The position numbers and the translations under genes were made by a program. Under the pieces are notes generated by a model. It ran no database searches and was not told the origin of the DNA. It saw only the letters and a program-made list of their open reading frames with translations. Below are positions 44,299 through 54,859 of a DNA stretch of 64,000 nt, piece after piece (position 1 is the first letter of the stretch; every line of letters starts with the position of its first letter). Source of the DNA: Carya illinoinensis (lineage: Eukaryota; Streptophyta; Magnoliopsida; Fagales; Juglandaceae); the NCBI RefSeq assembly GCF_018687715.1, contig NC_056766.1:45052933-45116932 (forward strand), read 5' to 3'.

Positions 44299-45366
44299 CT
44301 CAACAAATGAAGGATTTGGCACCTGACTCCCTATATTTGCATCCAATTTATGGCAACTGGACAAATCAATCCATCTTAGTTCTCGCAAGCCACATGATGT
44401 ATAGAATTGAAATTTTGTTGATACTTTTGGGAATCTTTCCAAGGAGAAACACTCACTAGCATATAGCTCTTGTATATTTGGTGGAAGATGTAGAATTTCT
44501 TGAAGTTTCTCGCAGTGCCACAATTTGAGAATCCTCAATTCAACAAAGGTTTCGATGAACAAAGGAAGGTTGACAATTGCACACCAAGATAGATCTAACT
44601 CGTGCAAAGTGGATGAGCAATAAAATGAAAAGTCATCAAGGTACCATTTATAAACTGGCGTTGGGAGTAATTCAGCACTTGATTCTGGTTCAGACCTCTT
44701 CATCGTTCTGAATGTACTTAGGTGGATATTTTTAAGCTCAGTCTGGTACCCAAAGGATAAACTTATTTCTTCTTTTGCAAGATTTGTACACTTATTGAAA
44801 GAGAGACTCTTTGGATCTTGCCAGTTAGGATCGCTGATTGGGAAACGCATTAGGTCCATGCAACCTTCTAGATATAAACGTCCAATCCCAGTGACACATC
44901 CATTAATACACTCACTGAGACAAAGCACCTTTAGATTTTGCAACTGATGAATGCTACTAGGGAGACGCATAAGTTTTGTCCATTGTTTGGGCAGAAGTAA
45001 CTCTTTAAGTGCAGGAGTGAGGTACCCAATGGATGAAGGCAATTCTTTTATTGCAGTGCCCCATAATGAGATGCAACATAAATATTCCATTTTACACTCG
45101 ATTTCTGGAAAGTGTTGAAGTTTTGAGCAATTATAAAGTGTAAGGACTTCTAGAGATCTTAACTTGAGATGCCTGGGAAAACTCTTCAGGTTGAAGCATT
45201 GATAAAGACGCAAACGAACAAGCTTATCCAGGAATCCAACAGAATCATGAACTTCGACTAAATTTTCACAATCCATAATATCCAATTCCTTTAAATTTGA
45301 GCAACTTGAAAGATTGGAGATTTTGGTTAATAACTTACACTCAGAAAATTTCATTATCGTCAAGTT
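44299..45366 (-). CDS. TNL-2 exon 4: main LRR exon, open throughout
   Basis: 1068 nt, exactly the length of TNL-1 exon 4, and uninterrupted: the codon that is TAA in TNL-1 is GAA here. It holds the same LRRs, with amino-acid differences concentrated in the middle repeats (for example LPKQWTKLMRLPSSIHQL against LPGQCTELMRLPNSIHQL). Confidence 0.87.
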
Positions 45367-45461
45367 CTGTTGAAAAACAAAAAATATATATATTAATAGT
45401 GAGGAAGTTCACATGAACACATGGGTTTAAAGAAAGGAAATATTCAAAGTAATAATTGTAC

Positions 45462-45752
45462 CTTAAAGTGGCCGCTAATCTCCTTGATGCGGCCTCTATA
45501 CAGTTGAAAATCAATGAGCTTCTCTCCACGGAAATTGGATGGCAAAGATTGTAAAGGACAATTTGACCAATCAAGCACTCTTAATTCATTAGAAAGATAA
45601 TTAAGTGATCTTCCAGAAAAGTGTGCACCGCGGCTTATAAAAAATCTTAGTCTTCTCATCTTTGCAAACGATTTGGGACTCAAGCGTATCATGTCATGAT
45701 CATTAGCCCCAGGCAAAACCACTAATTTTATCCCCTCAACATTGTTTGTTCC
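45462..45752 (-). CDS. TNL-2 exon 3: first LRR segment
   Basis: 291 nt, same boundaries as TNL-1 exon 3. Carries KSFAKMRRLRFFISRGAHFS and LRVLDWSNCPLQSLPSNF. Open, but downstream of the frame shift in exon 2. Confidence 0.82.
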
Positions 45753-46220
45753 CTAATGAGACAATTCATAAGGTTGCCAGTAATGTCAGATCGTTAAAAT
45801 CTTCATTTCTAAGCACTTATTAAAATTGTAATATCAAAACTATAATGTCCATTATAATTAATATTCAAAATTTGTCTTTTTTCAAATTTACTTGTCATTA
45901 TTAACTATACATTCATATAAGACATGAAGGCAATATACTCATGATTAAAAAATACTCATTCTTGTCTTTGAAAAGGGATGATTATATATCTTTGAAGGAC
46001 ATTTAAGTATGATGATTTAATGATTCCCCTAATTAGCTAAATACATTACCTTAAGTTGGAAATATAAAAAAATGATCATATTATCGATGGATACATATAT
46101 GATAGTTTATTTAATATGCAGTACTTTTCCATTTGTTATGAAAAGAAATTCAATACTTTTAATGTAAGTTTCACTAATAAAAAATGTTCAATTAAAAGAG
46201 CTTTTAATCTAAGAACTTAC

Positions 46221-47321
46221 TGCATTTTCCTCTAGTACATAGCGAACATCTTCATGAAACCATAATCTACTACGTGCGCCTGGTTCTTTGCGTGATTCCT
46301 TTCGAACAATTTCTCTGCCATATCTTGTAACAAGTCATGCATCCACAATGTATTGTGAATAGTAATTGTAATGAGACATTTATCTATAAGCCTTCTGATA
46401 CCATTGTCTGGAGAGAAACCACAACTATCTAATATTTTAACGACATAATCCAAGTGTTGTCCTTTGAAAAAAAAGGCAATATCAAGAAAAATCTCCTTCT
46501 CGTTATCATCCAATCCATCGTAACTTATACAGAGTACTTCTTGAATATTTTTGCTAGGAATTCTTTTATACTTATCCAATACACTTCTCCATTGATTTAT
46601 ACTCTGACCCCTTAGATCTGAGCCTAGAATTGTTAAAGCTAGTGGAAGACCCTCAGCATATTGTATTACTTGGTTAGAGAGTTCCACATAATCTTCAATA
46701 GGTTTGTCTTCCTCAAAAGCATGCCAACTAAAAAGCTCGAGAGCTTCATTATGTTCCAATCTCTTTACTTCATATTTTGAATCAACCTTATGGTTATTTA
46801 ATAAATTCTGATCTCTTGTAGTTATGATGATTCTACTTCCTAAACCAAACCAATCACAACCTCCAGCTAATGTTTCTAACTGGACTAACTCATCCACATC
46901 ATCAAGAATTAAGAGAACTCTTCTAGAGCAAAGCCTGCGCTTTAACTCATAAACTCCTCTATCAACGTTACCAATATCAAAACATTTAGAGGCTTTTAGA
47001 ATCTCATTAAGAAGTGTATTCTGCATTTGGACCAGACCACCCACTTGGTTTGAAGTTTCTCTAACATTTTTCAAGAAACAATGAACATCAAATTGTGAAA
47101 AAAATGAGTTATAGATCTTTTTGGCAATAGTTGTTTTACCAACTCCTCCAACTCCAAATATTCCCACCATGCGTATGTCATTCATCCCGATGCTTAAAAG
47201 CAAATCAATGTCTTGCATTCGAGACTCCATCCCAACTAGATATTTTGCAACATTTAAATATGAAGAATTTACTATTCTAGAGACCTCTTGAACGATTTCT
47301 TTGATGAATTTCGATTCATTC
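46221..47321 (-). CDS. TNL-2 exon 2: NB-ARC, frame-shifted after MHD
   Basis: P-loop GVGGVGKTT, LLILDDVD, GSRIIITTRD, GLPLAL and LWMHDLLQDM are all present. At 46318-46319 one C is missing from a CCC in TNL-1 (+ strand), and the frame changes to a short tail ending at 46232. The core switch domain is thus complete but the link to the LRRs is lost. Confidence 0.88.
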
Positions 47322-47582
47322 CTGCATACAAATAAATTAATGAGCTGGACTCTTCACATGAAAAACAACCAACATAATCTAATTAGTTTTTTTCTCACAA
47401 CCAAAAGTAAAATAAAAAATAGGTGGTAGGTTGTACGGTATAGATCCCCCTCCCCAAATTCCAATCCGCACAAGCGTTGAACACAAGTAATGCTCTCTGT
47501 TTTGTTAGATTCTTTTCTTTTACACATGATTGCATTTACATGCATTCTTAAATTTGTTTTGGTTTTCAAGAGTACTGTTTTT

Positions 47583-47750
47583 TTTTTTTTAGAAATAATA
47601 TTTGTAGTCGTAGAGTGTACAAGTACCGCACAATTTCTTTGAAAAAAGTGAGTAAATATGAAACTTATATGAAAAAAATTAATTTTTTAATAGCAGACCC
47701 TACTTTTTTCAAAAAGATTTTGCAACGGTTGCGCATTGCATAGCTACATT
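47583..47750. mobile_element. Old MITE copy in TNL-2 intron 1
   Basis: Counterpart of 15290-15470: GAAATAATATTTGTAGTCGT, CTTTGAAAAAAGTGAG and a matching right arm near CATTGCATAGCTACATTT. Present in both TNL introns, so it was inserted before duplication. Confidence 0.5.
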
Positions 47751-47862
47751 TAAGTTATATGGTACAGAAAATAAATAACGTCAATTATTTTTCTTAAGTA
47801 CTGATGTGTTATAATAATAATAACAAATCTCCATTGAAAGGCACAAGAGTGGTTAGAGTTAC

Positions 47863-48374
47863 CCATTTTCCAACTCGTATCCAGCTAAATTGGCCACTTC
47901 TTGTAGGGCTGTTTTCCACCTCTGCACCTTCTTCATGTCTTCATTGAATTTTCCCATACATACAGCCAAAGCTTCTCCAAAACTACCTCTTTGATTTCGT
48001 ACTTCCGATGAATTTACATGATAAAATATAGGTAAAACTATTTGTTGCTTTGTTTCCTTGCAATTGAGAATGTTGAGCAATTCATCCAAACACCAAGTAG
48101 ATGAAGCATAGTTTTCTGAGAGCACGATAATTGAAAGTCGAGAATTTTCAATGGCTTGGAGAAGTGCAGGTGAGATTTCATCACCTCTTCTAAGCTCGTC
48201 CTTATCTATGTAGGTGTGGAGGCCATTTTGAAGCAAAGCATGGTGGAGATGGGCAATAAAAGTATTGCGAGTATCTTTTCCTCTAAAACTCAAGAATACA
48301 TCGTAAAACCATGAAGAGGTAACAGTAGAAGAGGAGGAAGAAGAGAGTGCACGGAAAGACATGGAAGAAGTCAT
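47863..48374 (-). CDS. TNL-2 exon 1: TIR domain
   Basis: The start is placed at 48374 (MTSSMSFRALSSSSSS) by match to TNL-1; the frame is also open upstream, to 48569, but that DNA is non-coding in TNL-1. TIR core DVFLSFRGKDTRNTFIAHLH, with Lys in place of the usual Glu; the catalytic-Glu segment SENYASSTWCLDEL is intact; then FYHVNSSEVR. Donor ATGG|GTAACT is canonical. Confidence 0.87.
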
Positions 48375-48399
48375 TGTGTTTGCAATGCGCTGAGTTCTC

Positions 48400-49500
48400 C
48401 TTTTTACTTCAAAGTAGCAGTGTCCGTCATTAAAGGGTAGCGTACAAAAGTTAAATGCAGTCAATTTGGTCTGAACTTTCGTTGAACTTTCCTCAATTAC
48501 ACGTTGCAGTTGTGTTAAGACTAAGGATGAAGATGAGATATTAGAATTTTGTGAATAGTAGTAAGACAAATTTTGAATAGTAGTGAAATAATTTGAATTA
48601 ATTATTTTTTAGATTTTGAGAAATGAGAGAGAAAAAGTTGAATAAAAAATATTGTAAGAATATAGTTTTAGAATATTATTTTTGTTTTGAAATTTGAAAA
48701 ATTTTGAATTTGTATTATTTTTTATTTGAAATTTTAAAAAAATTGTAATGGTTAGTTTAAAAATTTTATATTTAAATTATATTTGGAAATAAGTTGAAAT
48801 GAAATCAAATGATAATTTTGTGTCTCATTTGAGGCCCCAAACCTCACAGTCATCAAACTATCAATGAGCAGTAGATTAATTAGTTTATCCTGTACGAAAT
48901 TGTGAAAGTGCTTAATTTCAAATTAAAAAAAAATTGTCTTAATCTATTTATAATTAACTTTATAAATAATATTATACATATTAAATATTTAATTTTATTT
49001 TATTAACTTTTTTATTTTAACTTTAATTTTAAAATCTTCATAATTAATTTTAAAAACAGTATATATCATTATGCGCATAAAATTATAAGTATAAATAATA
49101 TTTTTTTTATAAACAAACAAACCACAACCCCAAGAATGGCAAAGCTAAAATAGAAACAAGAATATGGCAGAATACTTATAATATTTATATAAATTCCATC
49201 GACTTTGCCGTAAACTTAAGTTCCCTTCACTGAATGATAAGCCTTGCTACAGCGTGCATCGATCATGATATAGAAACTTATTGTAACACCAGTGGATGAC
49301 TTCCCTCTCAGATCTAAAAGCAGTGGCTTCTTTCGACATCAGCCGTAGATACTGCTACAGCATCATATTTAAATTTTTCGGCCAACTTCCTTATCTTTGA
49401 TGTGATAAATCTTCAATTCTACCACTTTAGGAAATCTCAATTAAAGTCTAAGTTCATACAAGAAATTCAATAGAACAGTCTTAATGGGTACTGTTTGATT
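48400..49500. repeat. Upstream region of TNL-2 and duplicated AT-rich block
   Basis: Holds the TNL-upstream segment (48450-48520), AT-rich repeat copy 4 (48530-48845), and the CTATCAATGAGCAGTAGATT to AAATCTCAATTAAAGTC run, equivalent to 18800-19473. At 49500-49530 it passes through the LINE-B insertion site without interruption. Confidence 0.7.
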
Positions 49501-51294
49501 TTGACGTTTGTTTAATTAACGTGGAAGGACTTGATCAATTCAAAACTGTGTAAATGGTATTGCAAGTTGGCTTACCCAGAAACTTCCCCAAATCCCAATC
49601 CGCACAATCCTTGACCACAAGTAATTCTCTCCTTTTTGTTAAATTCATATCTTTTACAAAGCAGGGAATGGTCCGAATGATTTTTCTCAAAATGAGAAAG
49701 GGTGACCTAAGGGAGGTGTTGGGACCAAGGTTGATTAACAAGAGCACGATAAGTCTCTCTCAAATATATATATATATATATATATACCATCTTTTCTACA
49801 TGACCAAGGCTGAATGAGTTTAGTTCAAAACCGTGTAAATGGGTGCAAGTTAGCTTACCAATCATACTTGTAATTCATGTTTGTGTTTGTGCTTCAAGCA
49901 ATATTATTAGTGTGGAGAGCTTGAAATGTGTTGGAGTAGGTAGTACTTGACGTGACAAACCGTTAATCTCACACGTCAGGAACATATTTCTCGCAAGACT
50001 TAAACCTATCTTGAAACGACATTATTGGCATGGGGAGATTGAAAGATGTTGGAATAGCTACTTTAATGTGATAAATTTTCAATGCTCCCACGTCAGGAAA
50101 TCCCAAAAGTCTAAAGTTCATACTGGGACTTAATTAGTCGGTGTTCGATCTGGACATTTGTTTTATTACACGCCGCGTTAGGGATAAGGAGTGAGATGAG
50201 ATGATATGAGAATTTTGTAAATAGTAGTAAGATAGTTTGGGAATAGTAGTGAAATAATTTGAATTGATTATTTTTTAGATTTTGAGAAATGAGAGAGAAA
50301 AAGTTGAATAAAAAATAATTTTAGAATATAGTTTTAGAATATTATTTTTGTTTGAAAATTTGAAAAAGTTGGAATTTTTTATTTTTTATTTAAAAATTTG
50401 AAAATGTTGTAATAATTAGTTTAAAAATTTTGTATTTAAATTATGTTTGGAAATAAGATGAAATGAAATCAAATGATAATTTTATGTCTCATCTGAGGTC
50501 CCAAATCCGCCCGTCATCAAACTATCAATGGGCAGTAGAGTAATTAGTTTATAAAATTATAAGTATAAATAATATATTTTTTTAAACAAACAAACCACAA
50601 CCCCAAGAATGGCAAAGCTAAAATAGAAACAAGAATATGGCAGAATACTTATAATATATATTTATATAAATTCCATCGACTTTGCTGTAAACTTAAGTTC
50701 CCTTCACTGAATGATAAGCCATGCTACAGCGAGCATCATGATATAGAAACTTATTGTAACACCAGTGGATGAATTCCCTCTCAGATCTAAAAGCAGTGGC
50801 TTCTTTCGACATCAGCCATAGATACTGCTACAGCATCATATTTAAATTTTTCGGCCAACTTCCTTTTCTTTGATGTGATAAATCTTCAATTCTACCGCGT
50901 TAGGAAATCTCAATTAAAGTCTAAAGTTCATACAAGAAATTCAATAGAACAGTCTTAATGGGTACTGTTTGATTTTGACGTTTGTTTAATTAACGTGGAA
51001 GGACTTGATCAATTCAAAACTGTGTAAATGGTATTGCAGGTTGGCTTACCCAGAAACTTCTCCTGCATCAGGAAATCCCAAAAGTCTAAAGTTCATACAA
51101 GAAATTCAATAGACCAATCTTCACGGGTGTTTGATTTTGACGTTTGTTTAATTCACGTGGAAGGACTTCATAAATATCTCAGAAGTGGGTCAACGAAAGA
51201 AGAGATCAATTCATTACAACAATCCTAATGTACGTTCCATCTTAACATTTGTTTTATGCAAAAAGACTTTAGTATCAGAAAAGGAAGAAAAAAT
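49500..51294. repeat. Mosaic duplicated block with AT-rich repeat copy 5
   Basis: Order: 49585-50185 (as 17990-18480), AT-rich repeat 50190-50510, the AATGGCAAAGCTAAAATAGA block 50590-50970 (as 19080-19473), then 51000-51294 (as 25165-25465). A (TA)n tract lies at 49765-49785. The whole block has been partly duplicated within itself, because the 49120-49530 segment recurs at 50590-51020. Confidence 0.7.
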
Positions 51295-51370
51295 GTATTG
51301 CAAGAAAGTAGAAAGAAAACTGAGTATTGGAGAGAAAACTGATCAAAACTTGTATCTTATTTCTTGTATA
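51295..51370 (-). mobile_element. Outer end of copia-A's 3' LTR
   Basis: TGTATTGCAAGAAAGTAG to TTTCTTGTATA. Read on the minus strand it continues the LTR piece at 54688-54815 (TATAAATAGAGG, then GATTCATGTAAAAAG) across the inserted element. The LTR would end CAATACA. The outer boundary is an inference. Confidence 0.55.
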
Positions 51371-52039
51371 TGAAACGCCTTGACTCCCGCGTATAAAAAC
51401 CTGGGAATCATGGTATCGGGATGATGATAAGACGAGTCACGCATCCCAACGATAAGTTCCAAATGTGTGTAGAAGTAGAAAATGTACAACAAAAAACGTA
51501 GCAGATAAATTAAATAAGTCAACTAAGTACTATAATTTTAAATACAAGACTACCAAAATAAAAGTATTATCGAAAATTATACAGTTATCCGTGAAAATAA
51601 AGTAAAACGCCAAATACATAGACAAAAGGGAAACAAATCCCATAATCCAAAAAACGACCACATGTCACTCCTTCGGCGAAACCAATCCCTCAGACTCAAC
51701 GTCTTCATCAGCATCAAAATCTACGGTTCCATAAAATGGAATAGCAAGATGTCGAATACAGTGAGATTGTGAATCTCAGTAAGTAATCACCCAAAAAACT
51801 GAGATAAAAATACATTAATGCATCCAACAAATATGCGTGCACATGACGAAACATGAATGTGACCCAAAACCCTCATTTTTCCCGAAAATGATTATTTTTC
51901 AATGCACGCCAAAAATCCCATTTAACCTGAAACATATCTGTCATTTTCCAAGAAAATGGTCCAAACAATGGTGCTCGTATCCATTAAATCATAAACCGTC
52001 ATTTTCTCAGAGAATGACCTAACATATCATTTATCAATC

Positions 52040-52520
52040 GCTATAGACGGGAATCACAAGCGAGGCTGCTATCATCTCTACTTACCACCATCCCTACTGC
52101 ATGCACCATAGGCGGGACTACCACCATCCCTATTGCGTGCACCGTAGGCTAGACTACCACCATCTCTACTTACCACTATCCCTACAGCTTGCACTGTAGG
52201 CGAAATCGCAAGTAGGACTACCACCATCCCTGCTTACCACCATCCCTACCACGTGCATCGTAGGTGAGAATCACAGGTGGGACTACCACTATCTCTACTT
52301 ACCATCATCCCTACCACTAACACTGTAGGCGAGAATCACAGACAGAACTCTACCACCATCCCTATAGCGTGCACAGCAGGCGGGAATCACAGGCGGGACT
52401 ACTACCATCCTTACAGCTTGCATTGTAGGGGAGACTACCACCATCCCTACTGCATGCACAGTAGGTGGAAATTGTGAGTGGGATTCTACCACCGTCCTCG
52501 TTTACCACCATCCCTACAGT
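52040..52520. repeat. Degenerate tandem repeat inside the LTR element
   Basis: Repeated modules of TACCACCATCCCTAC, TGCATGCACCATAGG and GGGAATCACAGGCGGGACT, more than ten partial rounds of about 40-60 bases. Fewer rounds are present at 26215-26395 and only two or three at 55785-55915, so copy number varies between elements of one family. Confidence 0.8.
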
Positions 52521-53049
52521 TCTTTTTCTCTCTTTCAATCCGTTCAATCTATTCATTTCAAACATACTCAAAAATTATCTCTCACATGAAAACCCAGTTC
52601 TCATGCACGACACATGAGCATGCATGAAATGATGTAATAAATGCCAAACACAACATAAATGCACGCAAGCATAATTCAATTAAATAAACAACCCATCCTT
52701 ACATTCAACCGACCCTCATACTCCTCAGACTCAATTCCAGCACAATCAATCAGATTGTAGAAAATTTGCTAGTGTAAAAATATATTTAAATCTCATGAAT
52801 TTTTTTGAAAAATTGCTTACAATGCTAAAAAAAGCAAAGTCTGAAAGATCAAGTGCACAAGCACTTGGTTATCGCCAAAAGTAAACCTGAAATAAAATCA
52901 CCAACAAACTCGATTTTAGAGACTGAAAAAGGGGCTCAAAACAAGGAAATTTGAAGGGAAATTTTGAAGAAGAAAATGAGCTGATTTACAAGATAAATAC
53001 TAGAAGATAAAGGGCTGAACAATGGTATTCATGGCAAGAGAAAAATAAC

Positions 53050-53887
53050 TACACAAAACCAAGATGGAGCTCACAACTTCGATCGCTTGGTCTTATGGGT
53101 GATAAGTATCATACTTTATCTCGTTTTGATAGCATGATCCTGGAGGCTTTACGCATTAGACCAATTCCTTTAAAAGAAAGGGCTTGTAAAGTGGTGCAGT
53201 GGTTTAAACCTCCATCAGGATGGTTTAAATTGAACACAGATGGAAGTAGTCTTGGGAACTCGGGTTCTTGTGGTACGGGTGGTGTTATTCGCAATGTTAC
53301 TGGACAGCTAGTGAAAGCCTTTGCCTCTCCTAGTGGTATGGGTTCTAATAATAAAGCAGAACTCCTTGCTCTTTTATATGGCCTACGGGTGTGTATTTCT
53401 CTCCATCTTTCTAATGTAATTGTAGAGGTTGACTCAATGGTGATTATTTCGTGGTGGCATAGAGGTTGTTGTGGGGTTTGGTATTTGGAGGATTATTGGG
53501 ATGAAATTGTCGTTTTAGCCCATTCCATTAATTGTAAATTCCAGCATGTCCTACGAGAAGGTAACAAAGTAGCGGATTGGTTGGCTAAAGTTGGCGCGGC
53601 TGGTGTTTCTTCAGATTATTCTCATACTTCTTCCATGCCTGGGGTTCTCTGAGGCTTGATTCAGTTAGATTTATTAGGGATTCCTTCTATACATTGCTGT
53701 TAAGGTTCGTAGTTTCTTTTTTCAGGTTAATGTTTCTTTCTTGTTTTGTTTGGAAGTGTTTTTTGTTACCACGGTCTTCCTCCGCCATAAGTGAGGGTTT
53801 TATTAATAAATTTGGGCGGGCATCACTATTGGACATGTGATTGCTCACTCTTCTTAAACAAAAAATAAACAAAAAAAAAAAAAAAAA
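53050..53887 (+). mobile_element. 5'-truncated LINE (RNase H tail) nested in the LTR element
   Basis: Holds only the last part of LINE ORF2, a 3' UTR and an A-rich tail ending at 53887. The extreme 5' truncation is typical of LINE insertions. The left edge is approximate and I found no certain target duplication. Confidence 0.75.
53095..53652 (+). CDS. LINE RNase H domain (RVT_3), 185 aa open frame
   Basis: Reads VVQWFKPPSGWFKLNTDGSS (first catalytic Asp in NTDGS), GTGGVIRNVTGQLVKAF, NNKAELLALLYGLRVC (catalytic Glu), NVIVEVDSMVIISW (catalytic Asp), and LREGNKVADWLAKVG (final Asp in VADWLA). All four acidic residues are kept, so the domain looks enzymatically complete, but it has no promoter or partner domains and is probably inert. 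It belongs to a different LINE lineage from LINE-A to LINE-C, judged by its different motif wording. Confidence 0.8.
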   Translation: MGDKYHTLSRFDSMILEALRIRPIPLKERACKVVQWFKPPSGWFKLNTDGSSLGNSGSCGTGGVIRNVTGQLVKAFASPSGMGSNNKAELLALLYGLRVCISLHLSNVIVEVDSMVIISWWHRGCCGVWYLEDYWDEIVVLAHSINCKFQHVLREGNKVADWLAKVGAAGVSSDYSHTSSMPGVL

Positions 53888-54687
53888 GGCCAACAAAACA
53901 ATACATGGTTTGGGGAGAAAAAAGCCAGAAATGCAAAGGGCTTCTCACAAGGATAAATGTGAAAATGCCAAGGGAAAAATAGAGAGAGAAACGGGCATGG
54001 AGGCTCATGGTTTTGGACCTGCAGAAATCAACAAGAACAGATAAAAATAAATAAAACTAAAGAGAAGAAAGGAACACACGGTCAGCAGCAGAAGAAGGGA
54101 AAAAACAAAAGAGAAAAAGAGTTACTTACCAAGAGAAGAAGAGAAGCATTCTATGCAGGAGAAGGAGAGAAGAAGAAAAGAAAACAAATGAAGATGAAGA
54201 GAAGCAGGAGGCATGCGGCAACAGAAGGAAAAGAAAAAGAGTAAAAGCCCTAAGGGCTAAAAGGCCAAAATGCACCATTTGAGGAGAAAAGAGAGGGCTG
54301 GCTGAAATGCAAAGGGGCTGGGCTTCAAGAGGCTACACGGCTGGCCCAAAACAGAATTTGAAACCCACTAAAGCAAGCCCACCCAAAAATAAAGGGTCCA
54401 ATAAATTAAAAAGGGTACAATAAAATAAATACAAGACAATTAAAACACTACAACTAAATATTAATAAAATAAAATAATTAAACCCAACAATAAAATAATT
54501 TAAAGTAAAGAGCAATTTAAAAAAAAAAGCAATAATTAATACCAAGAAAGCACATAAAATAAATTTCACAACTTAGAAATCACAAAATAATACAATGAGA
54601 AACACGTTAAATTTAAAACAAAAGAACCACTAATAATATTAAATAAATAATCATTCAATTAAAATATACGATAATACGGGGTATCAC

Positions 54688-54815
54688 AATATCTTTTTAC
54701 ATGAATCAGACCTCTATTTATACACATATATTGATAGCTAACTAACATAACTGACTTGTACACATGTAATTTTACTGACTTGTATAATTTTGACTTATAA
54801 TTTAATACTCCCCCT
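54688..54815 (-). mobile_element. Inner part of copia-A's 3' LTR
   Basis: Follows the polypurine tract and contains TATAAATAGAGG (on the minus strand), which may be the LTR TATA box. The LTR start reads TATTAAATT rather than TG, perhaps a mutated terminus. Confidence 0.6.
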
Positions 54816-54859
54816 CAAGATAGAGTGTAAATGTTAATAACACCCATCTTGGAAAGAAT

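Larger units (their letters stand above)
43497..48374 (-). pseudogene. TNL-2: TIR-NB-ARC-LRR resistance gene, five exons, broken by a 1-base deletion
   Basis: Paralogue of TNL-1 with the same exon plan: TIR 47863-48374, NB-ARC 46221-47321, LRR exon 45462-45752, main LRR exon 44299-45366, post-LRR exon 43497-44204. All splice sites are GT-AG. Exon 2 is one base shorter than in TNL-1: CTGCCATATC at 46316-46325 against CTGCCCATATC in TNL-1, just after MHDLLQDM. The shifted frame ends at 46232-46234, 11 nt before the exon 2 donor, giving a TIR-NB-ARC product of about 533 residues without LRRs, or decay of the mRNA. Exons 3-5 are otherwise open. The TIR has SFRGKDTR where most have SFRGEDTR. If expressed, a truncated TIR-NB protein might still act, but that is speculation. 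Confidence 0.87.
51371..54687. mobile_element. LTR element (TG...CA) inserted in copia-A's 3' LTR
   Basis: Starts TGAAACGCCTTGACTCCC and ends ACGGGGTATCACA, the same termini family as 55153-56779 and 25546. It is flanked by GTATA (51366-51370) and ATATC (54688-54692); the related copy at 25541-25545 has GTATC, so both flanks probably derive from a GTATC duplication. It is longer than the 1.6-kb relative because it carries an expanded C-rich repeat (52040-52520) and a nested LINE fragment (about 53050-53887). No gag or pol is present, so it is a solo LTR or a non-autonomous element. Confidence 0.7.

Noticed and set aside
48374..48569. Longer TNL-2 N-terminus starting at 48569 (MSYYYSQNSN...)
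   Set aside because: The extra residues are encoded by AT-rich repeat and upstream DNA shared with non-coding sites, and the matching start in TNL-1 is MTSSMSF; the downstream ATG at 48374 is preferred.
51371..54687. Full-length LTR retrotransposon with its own genes
   Set aside because: The only coding piece inside is the nested LINE RNase H domain; no gag, protease, integrase or reverse transcriptase belonging to the element was found.
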